From the NCBI RefSeq assembly GCF_036567765.1, contig NZ_DATCTU010000091.1, positions 62,001 through 126,000 on the forward strand: a DNA stretch of 64,000 nt. The letters run 5' to 3'. A program made the translations under genes and the position numbers. Source of the stretch: Pseudobacteroides sp. (GTDB taxonomy: Bacteria > Bacillota > Clostridia > Acetivibrionales > DSM-2933). This document shows, piece after piece, positions 24,882-34,932 of this stretch. Each line of letters starts with the position of its first letter. The stretch's first letter is position 1. The notes beneath the pieces were generated by a model. It ran no database searches, had not been told where the DNA came from, and saw nothing but the letters and a program-made list of their open reading frames with translations.

Positions 24882-26468
24882 ATGATGCTTAACAAAATAC
24901 TTGTAATTGTGTTAATGACTGCTATTTTGATACCTGGGTGCAGTGCAAAGAATGAAAAATCCGGTTCTGCCACAAAAATACCCACAGCTTCAAAATCAGC
25001 AGATTCAGGTGCACTAGGAACACCAACCGGTGGAATTACTTCTATACCATCAAATACCCCTGTCGGAACAGTCAGTACTAACAGTACCGATTTGCCGATC
25101 GACAGCTCACAGGAAAAGCTTGTAAAAAAGATCGAAAAGGCTCAATATATTAATGTTTACGAAATTGATAGTTATAGAGAGCAGCTTGAAATTACCCGTG
25201 GAAATAGAAATGTAAGTCTGGATTATCCCCAGATTTCAGGACTTGTTGATAAACAGACAGAGAAGAGCATTAATAACAGTATAACCAATAACCTTAAAAA
25301 AGCCATTTCGGAAGAGATCTACATGGCAGAAGAAGATTGGCCTGTAGGTCTATTCAGTCATATTGCACTAAGTGCCAACAACATCTTATCAATTTCAACC
25401 ACGTATTTATACTCCGATCCGATATATGGCCTTTTATTCAGGGTATCGGACGGAAAAAGGCTCAGTTTAAAGGATATATTCACAAAAGGGACTGACTATG
25501 TGTCTTTATTGAATAGGCAGGTTGAGCTTGGCATTCTTGAAGGTGATCTTGATGAAGGTGAGCTTCTCTACAAGCCTTTTTCAGGCATAAAGCCGGATCA
25601 GGATTTTCTCCTTAACTATACTGATTTGTATATTATATTCAGAAAGGGAGAAGGAGGCTTTGCCAAGGAGCATGCTGTAAAAGTGCCTTTACACAGGATT
25701 TATGATTATGTGGACATTCTTGACCATGATTATAGCTCAGGTAATTATGCAAAGCCTAAAATGGCAGAGCATAGAAACAATATTTTTTTAGTTGATAAAT
25801 CCGAGGTCAGAAACGTGGGAGACGGGGATTTATGGATACGATACAAAACTATAACAGGTACTGGGGATACCAAATTTGAAAAAACTATAAACGATAAAAT
25901 AAGATATGAAGTAGAAGACTTGGTAAAGCTAGATATATGGAACAACCCTTCAAAAGTGAAAAGCCCCGGAGAGCAAGCATACGACTACATGCCAAGGCAT
26001 ATTGGAGAGATCGAGTTTTTTCCGGAGCTCAATCAGGATGGTATTTTAAGCTTTATAAGCTACATAAGGCCCAGGGATCTTTCAATAAAAGTTGAAAAAT
26101 ACACAAAATCCTTTATCTTTGACCTTGTAAATAAAACTTCTACTTCATATGTAAGCATACTTGAAAGGAAGTTTAAAAAAAATAAATCCTTGGAAGATGC
26201 ATTTATTAATAGGGTCCGCAGTGATCTGGATTCAAAACACGGTTATGTGATAAAACTCCTTATGGGGGACAAAAGCCCCGACTTTAATTTTAAATTCCTA
26301 AAGACTAACAGCAGTATTACTTTAGGGATGTACCCTAATGATGACGATGCAAATTTATCCATAGTGTTGACTGCAGGCTCAATTGAAGGACTAAAAGAGC
26401 CAGTAAGCACCAACATAAATATTAAACAGTTTTTCAAAATGACTCCCTATAAGTTTTTACATGATTGA
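24882..26468 (+). CDS. Large lipoprotein with DUF4163/DUF3298-like repeats
   Basis: The 528-aa protein starts MMLNKILVIVLMTAILIPGC, an export signal with lipobox LIPGC. After a Ser/Thr/Pro-rich linker (to about 100) two similar regions follow, the first with YSDPIYGLLFRVSDGKRLSL and KDIF, patterns reminiscent of the DUF3298 domains of RsiV and PdaC-type wall proteins. ATG at 24882 is 2 nt after the preceding stop; a longer reading from 24810 lies inside that gene and would hide the signal peptide. Probably a wall-associated sensor or binding protein; exact function unknown. Confidence 0.7.
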   Translation: MMLNKILVIVLMTAILIPGCSAKNEKSGSATKIPTASKSADSGALGTPTGGITSIPSNTPVGTVSTNSTDLPIDSSQEKLVKKIEKAQYINVYEIDSYREQLEITRGNRNVSLDYPQISGLVDKQTEKSINNSITNNLKKAISEEIYMAEEDWPVGLFSHIALSANNILSISTTYLYSDPIYGLLFRVSDGKRLSLKDIFTKGTDYVSLLNRQVELGILEGDLDEGELLYKPFSGIKPDQDFLLNYTDLYIIFRKGEGGFAKEHAVKVPLHRIYDYVDILDHDYSSGNYAKPKMAEHRNNIFLVDKSEVRNVGDGDLWIRYKTITGTGDTKFEKTINDKIRYEVEDLVKLDIWNNPSKVKSPGEQAYDYMPRHIGEIEFFPELNQDGILSFISYIRPRDLSIKVEKYTKSFIFDLVNKTSTSYVSILERKFKKNKSLEDAFINRVRSDLDSKHGYVIKLLMGDKSPDFNFKFLKTNSSITLGMYPNDDDANLSIVLTAGSIEGLKEPVSTNINIKQFFKMTPYKFLHD

Positions 26469-26519
26469 GGCTAGATCACTGTTTCTTTTTTTGTATATTT
26501 ATACTACTTTTAATAAAGA

Positions 26520-26564
26520 TTGCAAACTTTTTGTCTGTAACTGTATAAAAGGGTGATTTATACT
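26520..26564 (+). promoter_or_regulatory. Promoter and dyad operator of the WYL regulator pair
   Basis: A box TTGCAAACTTTTTGTCT (26520-26536; with upstream AAGA it forms AAG-n-TTGCAA-n-CTT, a dyad) lies 22 nt before TATACTATAA (26559-26568). The same box with the same 22-nt spacing occurs at 30780 before the RNA-repair leader. There is no good -35 hexamer 17 nt from the -10, so transcription may need an activator bound at the box, plausibly the WYL proteins. Confidence 0.65.
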
Positions 26565-26622
26565 ATAAATGTAGTGAATTTAAAAGAGATCTAAAGTCTT
26601 AAAGAATGTAAGGGGGATTCAT

Positions 26623-26649
26623 ATGAGAAAAAATATGGTACAATATTGA
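26623..26649 (+). CDS. Possible 8-residue leader peptide before the WYL genes
   Basis: ATG at 26623 follows aaggggga by about 6 nt and gives MRKNMVQY then TGA. It lies in the leader from the promoter at 26559. Confidence 0.3.
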   Translation: MRKNMVQY

Positions 26650-26666
26650 TTATAAACCGTTAATGG

Positions 26667-28998
<2,332 letters not shown>

Positions 28999-29006
28999 AT
29001 AAGTAG

Positions 29007-29040
29007 CGGTTAAGTCTTAAATAGACTTGACCGTTCTTTA
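29007..29040 (+). terminator. Terminator of the WYL pair
   Basis: CGGTTAAGTCT (29007-29017) pairs with AGACTTGACCG (29023-29033), one G-T pair, followed by TTCTTTATG. The remaining gap to 29219 is AT-rich without visible features. Confidence 0.65.
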
Positions 29041-29219
29041 TGTAAAATGATTATTGGAAGATATGTAATATGAAATTTTTACAATAAGCTAAATAGAAGG
29101 ATTTCATGAAGTAAATGTAGAATTGTTTAAATACTCTATCTATTAATAATTAAATCATTTCAAAATAATTTCAATCTTAATAAAAAAATCCAATAACTAA
29201 ATAAAAAGGAGAATATTGT

Positions 29220-30671
29220 ATGAACAATAGTATACTGCTGGACCATATGAAAAAAGTAAATATAACTGCTGTATCGGTTTTTTGGCTTGGCTTATTAGCA
29301 TTGATTGCAGGGTCGTTCTTAAGTAAAGGAACCTCTAATCTAGTACTTATCCCCATGATTATCGGAACAGTTGCACCTACAATATTGTTATATTTAAAGA
29401 AAAATCCATACTTAATCAGTATTATTGTTTTTACAAGCTTTTCGATGTCTGGAGTAATGTCAATAACAAAAGAAATGTCGCTTTTACCTATTGCGGTTAG
29501 TGTATGTGTTTTGGGGTTATACCTTAATAAGAATTTGTTTTTAATTGGAATGGGCATTATAAACGCTGAAATTATAACTGCTCAAATTATAAATCCTGTT
29601 TTAAGCCAGAGTGATTTTTTATCAGGCCTTATAACAATTGAATTTATGGCTGTCATTTTATTTTTCTTAAATAAGTGGGGAAGTCAATTAATTCTGAAAG
29701 CATATGAGAAGGAAAAAGAGGCAAAAGATCTTGTTGATAAGCTGAAAAAGGTTATGGATGTGACAAAAGCAAACAGCATACAGTTAAATAAAAACATTAC
29801 AAACTGCAACTCTGATTTGCAGACTATAAAGGAAATGAGCAGTGGTATGACCAATACTATTACTGAAGTAACTAAAGGTGTAATGGGTCAGGCTGAAAGT
29901 ATTAATAAAATCAGCGAAATGATCTATGATGTTAATGGAAAAGTTGTTGAAGCACATAGTTTTTCCAAGCAACTTTCCGATGTTTCGGCTACTGCTAATA
30001 AAGTTGTCTTGGAAGGATATGAAAAGATAAGTCATATGGACAAGCAAATGGATATAATTAACAATACAGTAACCAAATCCCTTTCGACGGTTGAAGAACT
30101 GCAGAGTAACATGGATGCAGTCAATAGCTTCCTTGAAGGCATAACACAAATTTCCGAACAAACCAACCTGCTTGCTTTAAATGCAGCAATTGAGGCAGCA
30201 AGAGCCGGAGATTCCGGTAAAGGATTTGCGGTAGTAGCAGAGGAAGTAAGGAAACTTGCAGAAGAAAGTGCAAATATAGTAGAACAAATAAATGAGATAA
30301 CACATCAGATTAAGGAAAAGACACAAAATGTTGTAGCTCAGGTGCAAGCCGGAAGTTTGGCGACTAATGAAGGAAAAAGCATAGTTAGCTTGGTAAATGA
30401 AAGTTTTACAAAGATTCAGGCATCTTTTAGAAATATAGACAACTATGTTACCGATGAGCAGAAAATAATTGAAAATATTACTTCACTATTCTCAAACATT
30501 CAGGATTATGCACAAGATATTGCAAGTATTTCTGAGGAGCAGTCCGCTTCGTCGGAAGAGATGCTTGCTACTGTACAGGAGGAGAATGCAAGTATTGAAA
30601 GTATTTATAACACAATGGTTGAAATTCAGAACTCAAGTGAAAAGCTTCAAGGGATTATTCAAAATAAATAA
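29220..30671 (+). CDS. Methyl-accepting chemotaxis protein, membrane-sensor type
   Basis: A 483-aa chemoreceptor. The N-terminal 150 residues form about five or six hydrophobic helices ([12 protein letters not shown]..., [48 protein letters not shown]) without an extracellular ligand domain, so it may sense membrane state. There is no clear HAMP. The signalling hairpin tip is [20 protein letters not shown] at about 317-336, then [19 protein letters not shown] follows aaaaggag. It sits between the WYL pair and the RNA-repair leader but has its own terminator. Confidence 0.9.
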   Translation: MNNSILLDHMKKVNITAVSVFWLGLLALIAGSFLSKGTSNLVLIPMIIGTVAPTILLYLKKNPYLISIIVFTSFSMSGVMSITKEMSLLPIAVSVCVLGLYLNKNLFLIGMGIINAEIITAQIINPVLSQSDFLSGLITIEFMAVILFFLNKWGSQLILKAYEKEKEAKDLVDKLKKVMDVTKANSIQLNKNITNCNSDLQTIKEMSSGMTNTITEVTKGVMGQAESINKISEMIYDVNGKVVEAHSFSKQLSDVSATANKVVLEGYEKISHMDKQMDIINNTVTKSLSTVEELQSNMDAVNSFLEGITQISEQTNLLALNAAIEAARAGDSGKGFAVVAEEVRKLAEESANIVEQINEITHQIKEKTQNVVAQVQAGSLATNEGKSIVSLVNESFTKIQASFRNIDNYVTDEQKIIENITSLFSNIQDYAQDIASISEEQSASSEEMLATVQEENASIESIYNTMVEIQNSSEKLQGIIQNK

Positions 30672-30716
30672 GGCTGAAATACCAGTATTTTAAGTCCATG
30701 GATGGTTTTATGAAAG

Positions 30717-30762
30717 GCGGTAGCATATATTCTTCATAAGGATATATACTATCGCTCTTTTT
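30717..30762 (+). terminator. Terminator of the MCP gene
   Basis: GCGGTAGCATATAT (30717-30730) pairs with ATATATACTATCGC (30742-30755), with minor mismatches, followed by TCTTTTTAATTTT. Confidence 0.75.
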
Positions 30763-30779
30763 AATTTTAACGGTCAAGG

Positions 30780-30828
30780 TTGCAAGCTTTTTGTCTTTTA
30801 AAGCTATCCCTATTCCCGTATACTATAA
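30780..30828 (+). promoter_or_regulatory. Promoter and dyad operator of the RNA-repair leader
   Basis: TTGCAAGCTTTTTGTCT (30780-30796), preceded by CAAGG, then 22 nt and TATACTATAA (30819-30828). Sixteen of 17 box positions and all ten -10 region bases match the site at 26520-26568, and the spacing is identical although the spacer is unrelated. The dyad AAGGTTGCAAGCTT (30777-30790) is nearly symmetric. Expected transcription start is near 30832. Likely bound by the WYL proteins (inferred). Confidence 0.65.
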
Positions 30829-30830
30829 CT

Positions 30831-31324
30831 GTTCCTATTTCTTTAGCTAAGATTTCACAGTTGGTCTTGCGGTGCCTTTTACAAAATGGTAAAAGGTATG
30901 CCTGGAAAGAGGGATTTGATATATGGATAGGAGGCTCGCTTCCGCCATATTAATCAGCTCGGAAGAGTTATTTTCGGGGTTCGAATCCCCATCAGATTAG
31001 GGATCTGATTGCTATTGGTTAGCACTCGACAGTTAATCGAGATATTTTTTCAAGGATTGTTGGATAGAGTCCTCTTACTTTTGAAGAATTCTTCAAAAGA
31101 ACCGCCGGCAAAAAGCCTTGAAGTGTGTGGATACCGGATAGGGCAAGCGTATTTTAATTATGTGCATTCTTCGTAATACCGAACTGTAAAATTATATGCC
31201 AGTTTGGTATCTATAGAAAACATATGCAAGGTAGGTAAGCTTTAACCTAAAGCGGCACTCCGCCTATGCTGCGGGAGGATTCTATACAAAATCGGCAATT
31301 AACAATTTGGAAAGGATGATGGAT
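30831..31324 (+). other. Long structured leader of the SPFH/RNA-repair unit
   Basis: About 490 nt without a protein-coding frame between the promoter at 30819 and the SPFH start. Visible folds in order: GCCTTTTAC-aaaatg-GTAAAAGG (30874-30897); ATATGG...CCATAT with inner GGA/TCC (30920-30950); CTC-GGAA-GAG (30958-30967); the tRNA-like module at 30976-31041; TTCAAGG (31049-31055) with CCTTGAA (31115-31121) enclosing the perfect hairpin CTTTTGAAGA-ATTCTTCAAAAG (31078-31099); and ATACCGAACTG (31176-31186) with CAGTTTGGTAT (31200-31210). ATCAGAT at 30991 can pair perfectly with 31003-31009 or imperfectly with GATTTGAT at 30913-30920, so two shapes are possible. Confidence 0.55.
30976..31041 (+). 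ncRNA. Permuted tRNA-Asn-like module (Y RNA/Yrl-like candidate)
   Basis: Arms of a tRNA occur in circularly permuted order. T-arm: GGGG-TTCGAAT-CCCC (30976-30990), a canonical T-loop. Closed acceptor-like hairpin: ATCAGAT-taggg-ATCTGAT (30991-31009), a perfect 7-bp stem. D-arm: GCTA-TTGGT-TAGC (31011-31023) with the conserved GG. Anticodon-like arm: CTCGA-CAGTTAA-TCGAG (31025-31041), whose loop matches tRNA-Asn(GUU) except A instead of U33. There is no CCA and the order rules out an ordinary tRNA gene. Bacterial Y RNAs of the Yrl type carry a tRNA-like module with a closed acceptor stem and are found near rtcB/Ro60 repair genes. No Ro60 gene is visible in this window. Confidence 0.6.
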
Positions 31325-32434
31325 ATGAAGACAATTATAAAAAATGATGAAAGAGGGTTGTTGTTTAAGGATGGAAATTACGTAAGATGCTTAAAGCCCG
31401 GTAAGTATACCTTCAATCCATTTATAAAATATAGTGTTGTTGTAGTGGATGTTAATAAGGCTTTTGATGGTGTAGGAAAAAACCTCAATCTTTACATAAA
31501 TGATAAAGAGCTTTTAGAAGAGCTGAAAGTAATAGATGTTCGGGATTTTGAGATTGCCATTCATTTTGAAGACGGAAAGCTTGCCGGAGTACTTAAATCA
31601 GGTAAACATGCATTCTGGAATGTACTGAAAAAGCATGATTTTATAATGGTGGATACCAGAAACCCTGAAGTTTCAGCCGATATTGATTCTTCTATTTATA
31701 ACAGCATTAAGCTTATGAACTCTCTTAACTATTTTGAGGTGGGCAGCCATGAAAAAGGTATATTGTGCTTTAACAATGTTGTGCAGAAAATTCTAGATCC
31801 GGGAAGGTACTATTTCTGGAAAGGCCCTGTAAATGTAACTGTAAAGAATATGGATTTAAGACAGCAGCAGCTTGATATGAGTGGGCAGGAGATAATGACG
31901 GAAGATAAAATCACATTAAGGCTCAATTTTGTTTGTCACTATAGAATAACCGATCCATTAAAGGTTACAAAAATAAAATCTTTGGAAGAGCAGCTCTATA
32001 TATTGCTGCAGCTTATATTGAGGGAATATGTAGGTGCTCTGAAGCTTGATGAGCTTCTTCAAAAAAAGCATGAGCTTGGAAGTTTTGTTCTTCAAAAGTT
32101 GGCTGAGAAAAGTGATAACTACGGCGTGGAGTTCATTTTTGCAGGGGTTAAGGATATAATACTGCCTGGAGATATTAAAGAAATATTAAACACTGTCCTT
32201 ATTGCTGAAAAGAAAGCCCAGGCAAATGTAATTACCAGAAGGGAAGAGATTGCCTCTACCAGAAGCCTTTTAAACACAGCAAAGCTTATGGATGAAAACA
32301 AGACGTTATTTAGGCTTAAAGAGCTTGAGTACCTTGAAAAGATATGTGAGAAAATCGGAAATGTTTCTCTTACGGGAGGAGGCAGTCTGATTGAACAATT
32401 GAATATGCTTCTTTCAGGCAAAACCGTACAGTGA
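31325..32434 (+). CDS. SPFH/Band 7 (slipin-like) protein of the RNA-repair unit
   Basis: A 369-aa SPFH-domain protein without a clear transmembrane helix. Its first 130 residues contain two short beta-rich repeats (RGLLFKDGNYVRCLKPGKY and FEDGKLAGVLKSGKHAFW); the SPFH core follows (about 135-300, with EKGILCFNNVVQKILDPGRY and LRQQQLDMSGQEIMTEDKIT), then a coiled-coil helix (IAEKKAQANVITRREEIAST). SPFH proteins form ring-shaped or membrane-scaffold assemblies; relatives are known beside RNA ligases. ATG at 31325 is chosen because ggaaagg ends 9-10 nt upstream; the in-frame TTG at 31307 overlaps that region. Possibly a scaffold for the ligase and kinase encoded next. Confidence 0.82.
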   Translation: MKTIIKNDERGLLFKDGNYVRCLKPGKYTFNPFIKYSVVVVDVNKAFDGVGKNLNLYINDKELLEELKVIDVRDFEIAIHFEDGKLAGVLKSGKHAFWNVLKKHDFIMVDTRNPEVSADIDSSIYNSIKLMNSLNYFEVGSHEKGILCFNNVVQKILDPGRYYFWKGPVNVTVKNMDLRQQQLDMSGQEIMTEDKITLRLNFVCHYRITDPLKVTKIKSLEEQLYILLQLILREYVGALKLDELLQKKHELGSFVLQKLAEKSDNYGVEFIFAGVKDIILPGDIKEILNTVLIAEKKAQANVITRREEIASTRSLLNTAKLMDENKTLFRLKELEYLEKICEKIGNVSLTGGGSLIEQLNMLLSGKTVQ

Positions 32435-32467
32435 TCAATAGTAATAAAAAGTAATAAAGCAAATGTA

Positions 32468-32496
32468 TTGACATATTAATTATCATATATTAAAAT
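32468..32496 (+). promoter_or_regulatory. Internal promoter before the RNA ligase gene
   Basis: TTGACA (32468-32473), 17-nt spacer, TAAAAT (32491-32496): near-consensus. It gives the ligase-kinase genes a start independent of the SPFH leader. Confidence 0.6.
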
Positions 32497-32530
32497 TGAT
32501 CGAACTATAAAAGTGACTTTTATGATTGGT

Positions 32531-32575
32531 AAAGTGGTTGAGTCTTTTAAGAGATTTAATCACTTTTTATTTATG
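32531..32575 (+). terminator. Hairpin with T-run in the ligase leader (terminator or attenuator)
   Basis: AAAGTGGTT (32531-32539) pairs with AATCACTTT (32558-32566), one G-T pair, followed by TTATTTATG. A smaller hairpin ATAAAAGT-gac-TTTTAT lies just upstream. Because a promoter at 32468 precedes it and no gene lies between, it is more likely an attenuator than a plain terminator; it would also end readthrough from the SPFH gene. Confidence 0.5.
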
Positions 32576-32606
32576 TCGCGAGAATTTATTGATTTGAGGT
32601 GTAAAG

Positions 32607-33851
32607 ATGAAAGCATATACATGGAACCCTGCATATAACATTGTTATGAAAATTAAGAGAGATTACATAAATACATTTGGTCAATTGGATACATATGAAT
32701 TTCAAACCTGGCTGTCTAGGCTTGATAAAAGGGAATACAACGATATATTCAATTATCTTAAAGTAAAACAGGTAGGTACCAATATTCTAATAAGGTACGG
32801 AATGGAAGAAATGGATAAAAGTATGTGGACGGACTCTGGGAGTGTTTTCAGGGAATGCAGAAGCGTTGTTATAGACGTGGTTAGTGAGGAGCTGGTAATT
32901 GCACCTTTCAGGAAGTTCTTCAACCTTAATGAAGTTTTGGAAAATCGTTTAGAGAACATTGAGAAGGAACTGGCAAATGCAAAGTCTGTTGAGATAACCG
33001 ATAAGCTTGACGGCTCAATGCAGTGTGCAAGATGCTATAGAGGAGAGATTGTTGTCACTGGAAGCATGGCACTGGACAGAAAAAGCTCCTGGCGTTTAGA
33101 GGATGGGTACAGCAAACTCTCTCAAAACCATATGAGCATGCTCACTGATAATCCGGACTATACATTTATTTTTGAATACATAAGCATAAGGGATTCACAC
33201 GTAGTAGCATATAAGCCGCATCAGGAGGGTATGTACCTGATAGGCATCAGAAGTGTTCTTGACGGCAGGCAGCTTTCATATAAGGAAATAGAGGAGTTTT
33301 CCTTAAAGTATGGGGTTGCAATGACAAAAATTGAGGGTTGCAGCTTTAATGAAGTAATGAAGGAGGCAAAAAGCCTTAAATCAACAGAAAAGGAAGGCTG
33401 GGTAATAAATATTGACAGTCATATGGTTAAGCTTAAGTGTGACGATTATGTAGATTTGCACCGTGTATTAAACAAATTTTCTTCAGCCAATACAATAATT
33501 AAGAATATTGCCGATAATACATTTGACGATCTCATAAGCAAAGTTCCCGATAACTATAGAGAAAGGATAAAATGCATCGCAAAACACATTTATGGTTATA
33601 TGAAGTTCATGAATGATAAAATAGAGGATTATTACAAAAAGGCCCCGAAAGATGACAGAAAGGGTTATATGATCTGGGTATCACAAAATTGTCCTCTAGA
33701 GGTACAGGGGTATATGAGGCAGAAATTTCTAGGATCGGAGTATCATGTTTTAAAGACTTGCTATTTAAACTCTACAAAATATAAAAAACTCAATGAAATG
33801 GGCCTTGAAGAAATATTATCTGCTTATACCGATGATATGGGGGTAGTATAA
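32607..33851 (+). CDS. ATP-dependent RNA ligase, T4 Rnl1-like
   Basis: A 414-aa nucleotidyltransferase-fold RNA ligase that would join 3'-OH and 5'-phosphate ends through a covalent lysyl-AMP. Motif I is DKLDGS with nucleophile K133; motif IIIa FIFEY (187-191), motif IV EGWVIN (263-268) and motif V MVKLKC (273-278) follow in order and look intact. A helical C-terminal region of about 130 residues may give substrate specificity. The stop overlaps the ATG of the PNK-HD gene (TAATG), so the sealing and end-healing enzymes are made together. ATG follows ttgaggtg. Confidence 0.9.
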   Translation: MKAYTWNPAYNIVMKIKRDYINTFGQLDTYEFQTWLSRLDKREYNDIFNYLKVKQVGTNILIRYGMEEMDKSMWTDSGSVFRECRSVVIDVVSEELVIAPFRKFFNLNEVLENRLENIEKELANAKSVEITDKLDGSMQCARCYRGEIVVTGSMALDRKSSWRLEDGYSKLSQNHMSMLTDNPDYTFIFEYISIRDSHVVAYKPHQEGMYLIGIRSVLDGRQLSYKEIEEFSLKYGVAMTKIEGCSFNEVMKEAKSLKSTEKEGWVINIDSHMVKLKCDDYVDLHRVLNKFSSANTIIKNIADNTFDDLISKVPDNYRERIKCIAKHIYGYMKFMNDKIEDYYKKAPKDDRKGYMIWVSQNCPLEVQGYMRQKFLGSEYHVLKTCYLNSTKYKKLNEMGLEEILSAYTDDMGVV

Positions 33852-34780
33852 TGAATAAATTAGTTATGATGGCAGGGCTTCCGGGCAGCGGAAAGTCCAC
33901 TGTTGCAAAGAAGCTGGCGGCAGCAGAAAATGCCGTATTACATTCATCTGATGACCTTAGGGAAGAGATGTTTGGAGACGCCAATAAGCAGGAAATGAGC
34001 GACCTATTGTTTAAAGAGCTAAATAAAAGGATAATAGGGGATTTGATGAAGGGGAACAGCGTTGTTTATGATGCTACAAACCTTAGCTATAAAAAGAGAA
34101 AAGAGTTTTTAGATAAGCTGAACCTGGATTGCTTCAAAGAGTGTGTATTGGTTGCTGCACCCTATGAAACATGTCTCACGAGAAATGGCAGGAGAAATAG
34201 AAAGGTTCCTGAGGATGTAATAGAAAAGATGTATAGAAGCCTCTTTATTCCTCAGTATTATGAAGGTTGGGACCGGATCAATATAGTTTATAGGGATGCC
34301 AGGGACAATAATGATGGTAAAGGTATAGAGAATGATAAGGGTAATGATCTTCATAAGTTTATTGAGGAACTAAAAGCTATACCCCAGGATAACAGACATC
34401 ATACTTTGACAATAGGTGAACACTGTAAACGCTGTATGGAGAATATAAAGGAGCAAAATGCGGATGACAGCCTTGTAACAGCGGCATTGCTCCATGACAT
34501 AGGAAAAAAGTTTACCAAGGCTTTTAAGGACTTAAAGGGCAACCCTACTGAAGAAGCACACTACTATGGACATCAGCATGTATCAGCTTATATGAGCTTG
34601 TTTTATTTAAGGCATTTGCCTGTAGAAAAAATACTTGAGATAACAAATTATATACAATGGCATATGAGGCCCTTTGATCTTCATTCGAGTAAGTCAAGGC
34701 TAAAAGCTTTGAACCTCTTCGGAAAAAACTTTTATGATAATTTGTTGAAGCTTCATGAAGCTGACACCAAGGCAAAGTAA
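33851..34780 (+). CDS. Polynucleotide kinase-HD domain fusion
   Basis: A 309-aa two-domain protein. The N-terminal P-loop kinase (1-150) has GLPGSGKST (9-17), a DD pair in SSDDLREEM (34-35) and the lid Arg-rich segment RNGRRNRKVP, as in phage-type 5'-OH polynucleotide kinases. The C-terminal HD phosphohydrolase (170-309) has EH near 190-191, HD at 215-216 and GHQHVSAY near 240-247. In T4 Pnkp the second domain is a DxDxT 3'-phosphatase; here an HD domain takes that position and may remove 2',3'-cyclic or 3'-phosphates. It is directly coupled to the RNA ligase, giving a complete heal-and-seal pair. Confidence 0.88.
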   Translation: MNKLVMMAGLPGSGKSTVAKKLAAAENAVLHSSDDLREEMFGDANKQEMSDLLFKELNKRIIGDLMKGNSVVYDATNLSYKKRKEFLDKLNLDCFKECVLVAAPYETCLTRNGRRNRKVPEDVIEKMYRSLFIPQYYEGWDRINIVYRDARDNNDGKGIENDKGNDLHKFIEELKAIPQDNRHHTLTIGEHCKRCMENIKEQNADDSLVTAALLHDIGKKFTKAFKDLKGNPTEEAHYYGHQHVSAYMSLFYLRHLPVEKILEITNYIQWHMRPFDLHSSKSRLKALNLFGKNFYDNLLKLHEADTKAK

Positions 34781-34800
34781 AATGATTGGGAGATGATAAA

Positions 34801-34932
34801 ATGATACTTACAATAACGTATACCCAGCCTCCAGCAACTGATCTGGGGTACCTCCTTTATAAAAACCCTAAAAGGCCTCAGACTTTTGAGCTAAATCACG
34901 GTAAGGCACCCCTCAGATTGAAGCCCAGGTGA
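34801..34932 (+). pseudogene. hen1: N-terminal remnant of hen1 (3'-end RNA ribose methyltransferase)
   Basis: ATG at 34801, with a tgggagatg ribosome site, opens 43 codons beginning MILTITYTQPPATDLGYLLY and [16 protein letters not shown]. This is the start of bacterial Hen1, which normally runs to about 460 residues. After codon 36 or so the similarity ends and the frame closes at TGA 34930. The sequence from about 34905 in another frame is Pnkp (GTPQIEAQ then [11 protein letters not shown]), so a deletion fused hen1 to the middle of pnkp. The shared GGCAC at 34905-34909 could be the microhomology at the junction. Confidence 0.75.

Noticed and set aside
30960..31041. An ordinary tRNA gene
   Set aside because: The T-arm precedes the D-arm and anticodon arm, the acceptor stem is closed by a short loop and there is no CCA or discriminator position, so it is listed as a tRNA-like RNA instead.
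32531..32575. Simple terminator of the SPFH gene
   Set aside because: A near-consensus promoter lies between the SPFH stop and this hairpin, so it more likely acts in the ligase leader, though both are possible.
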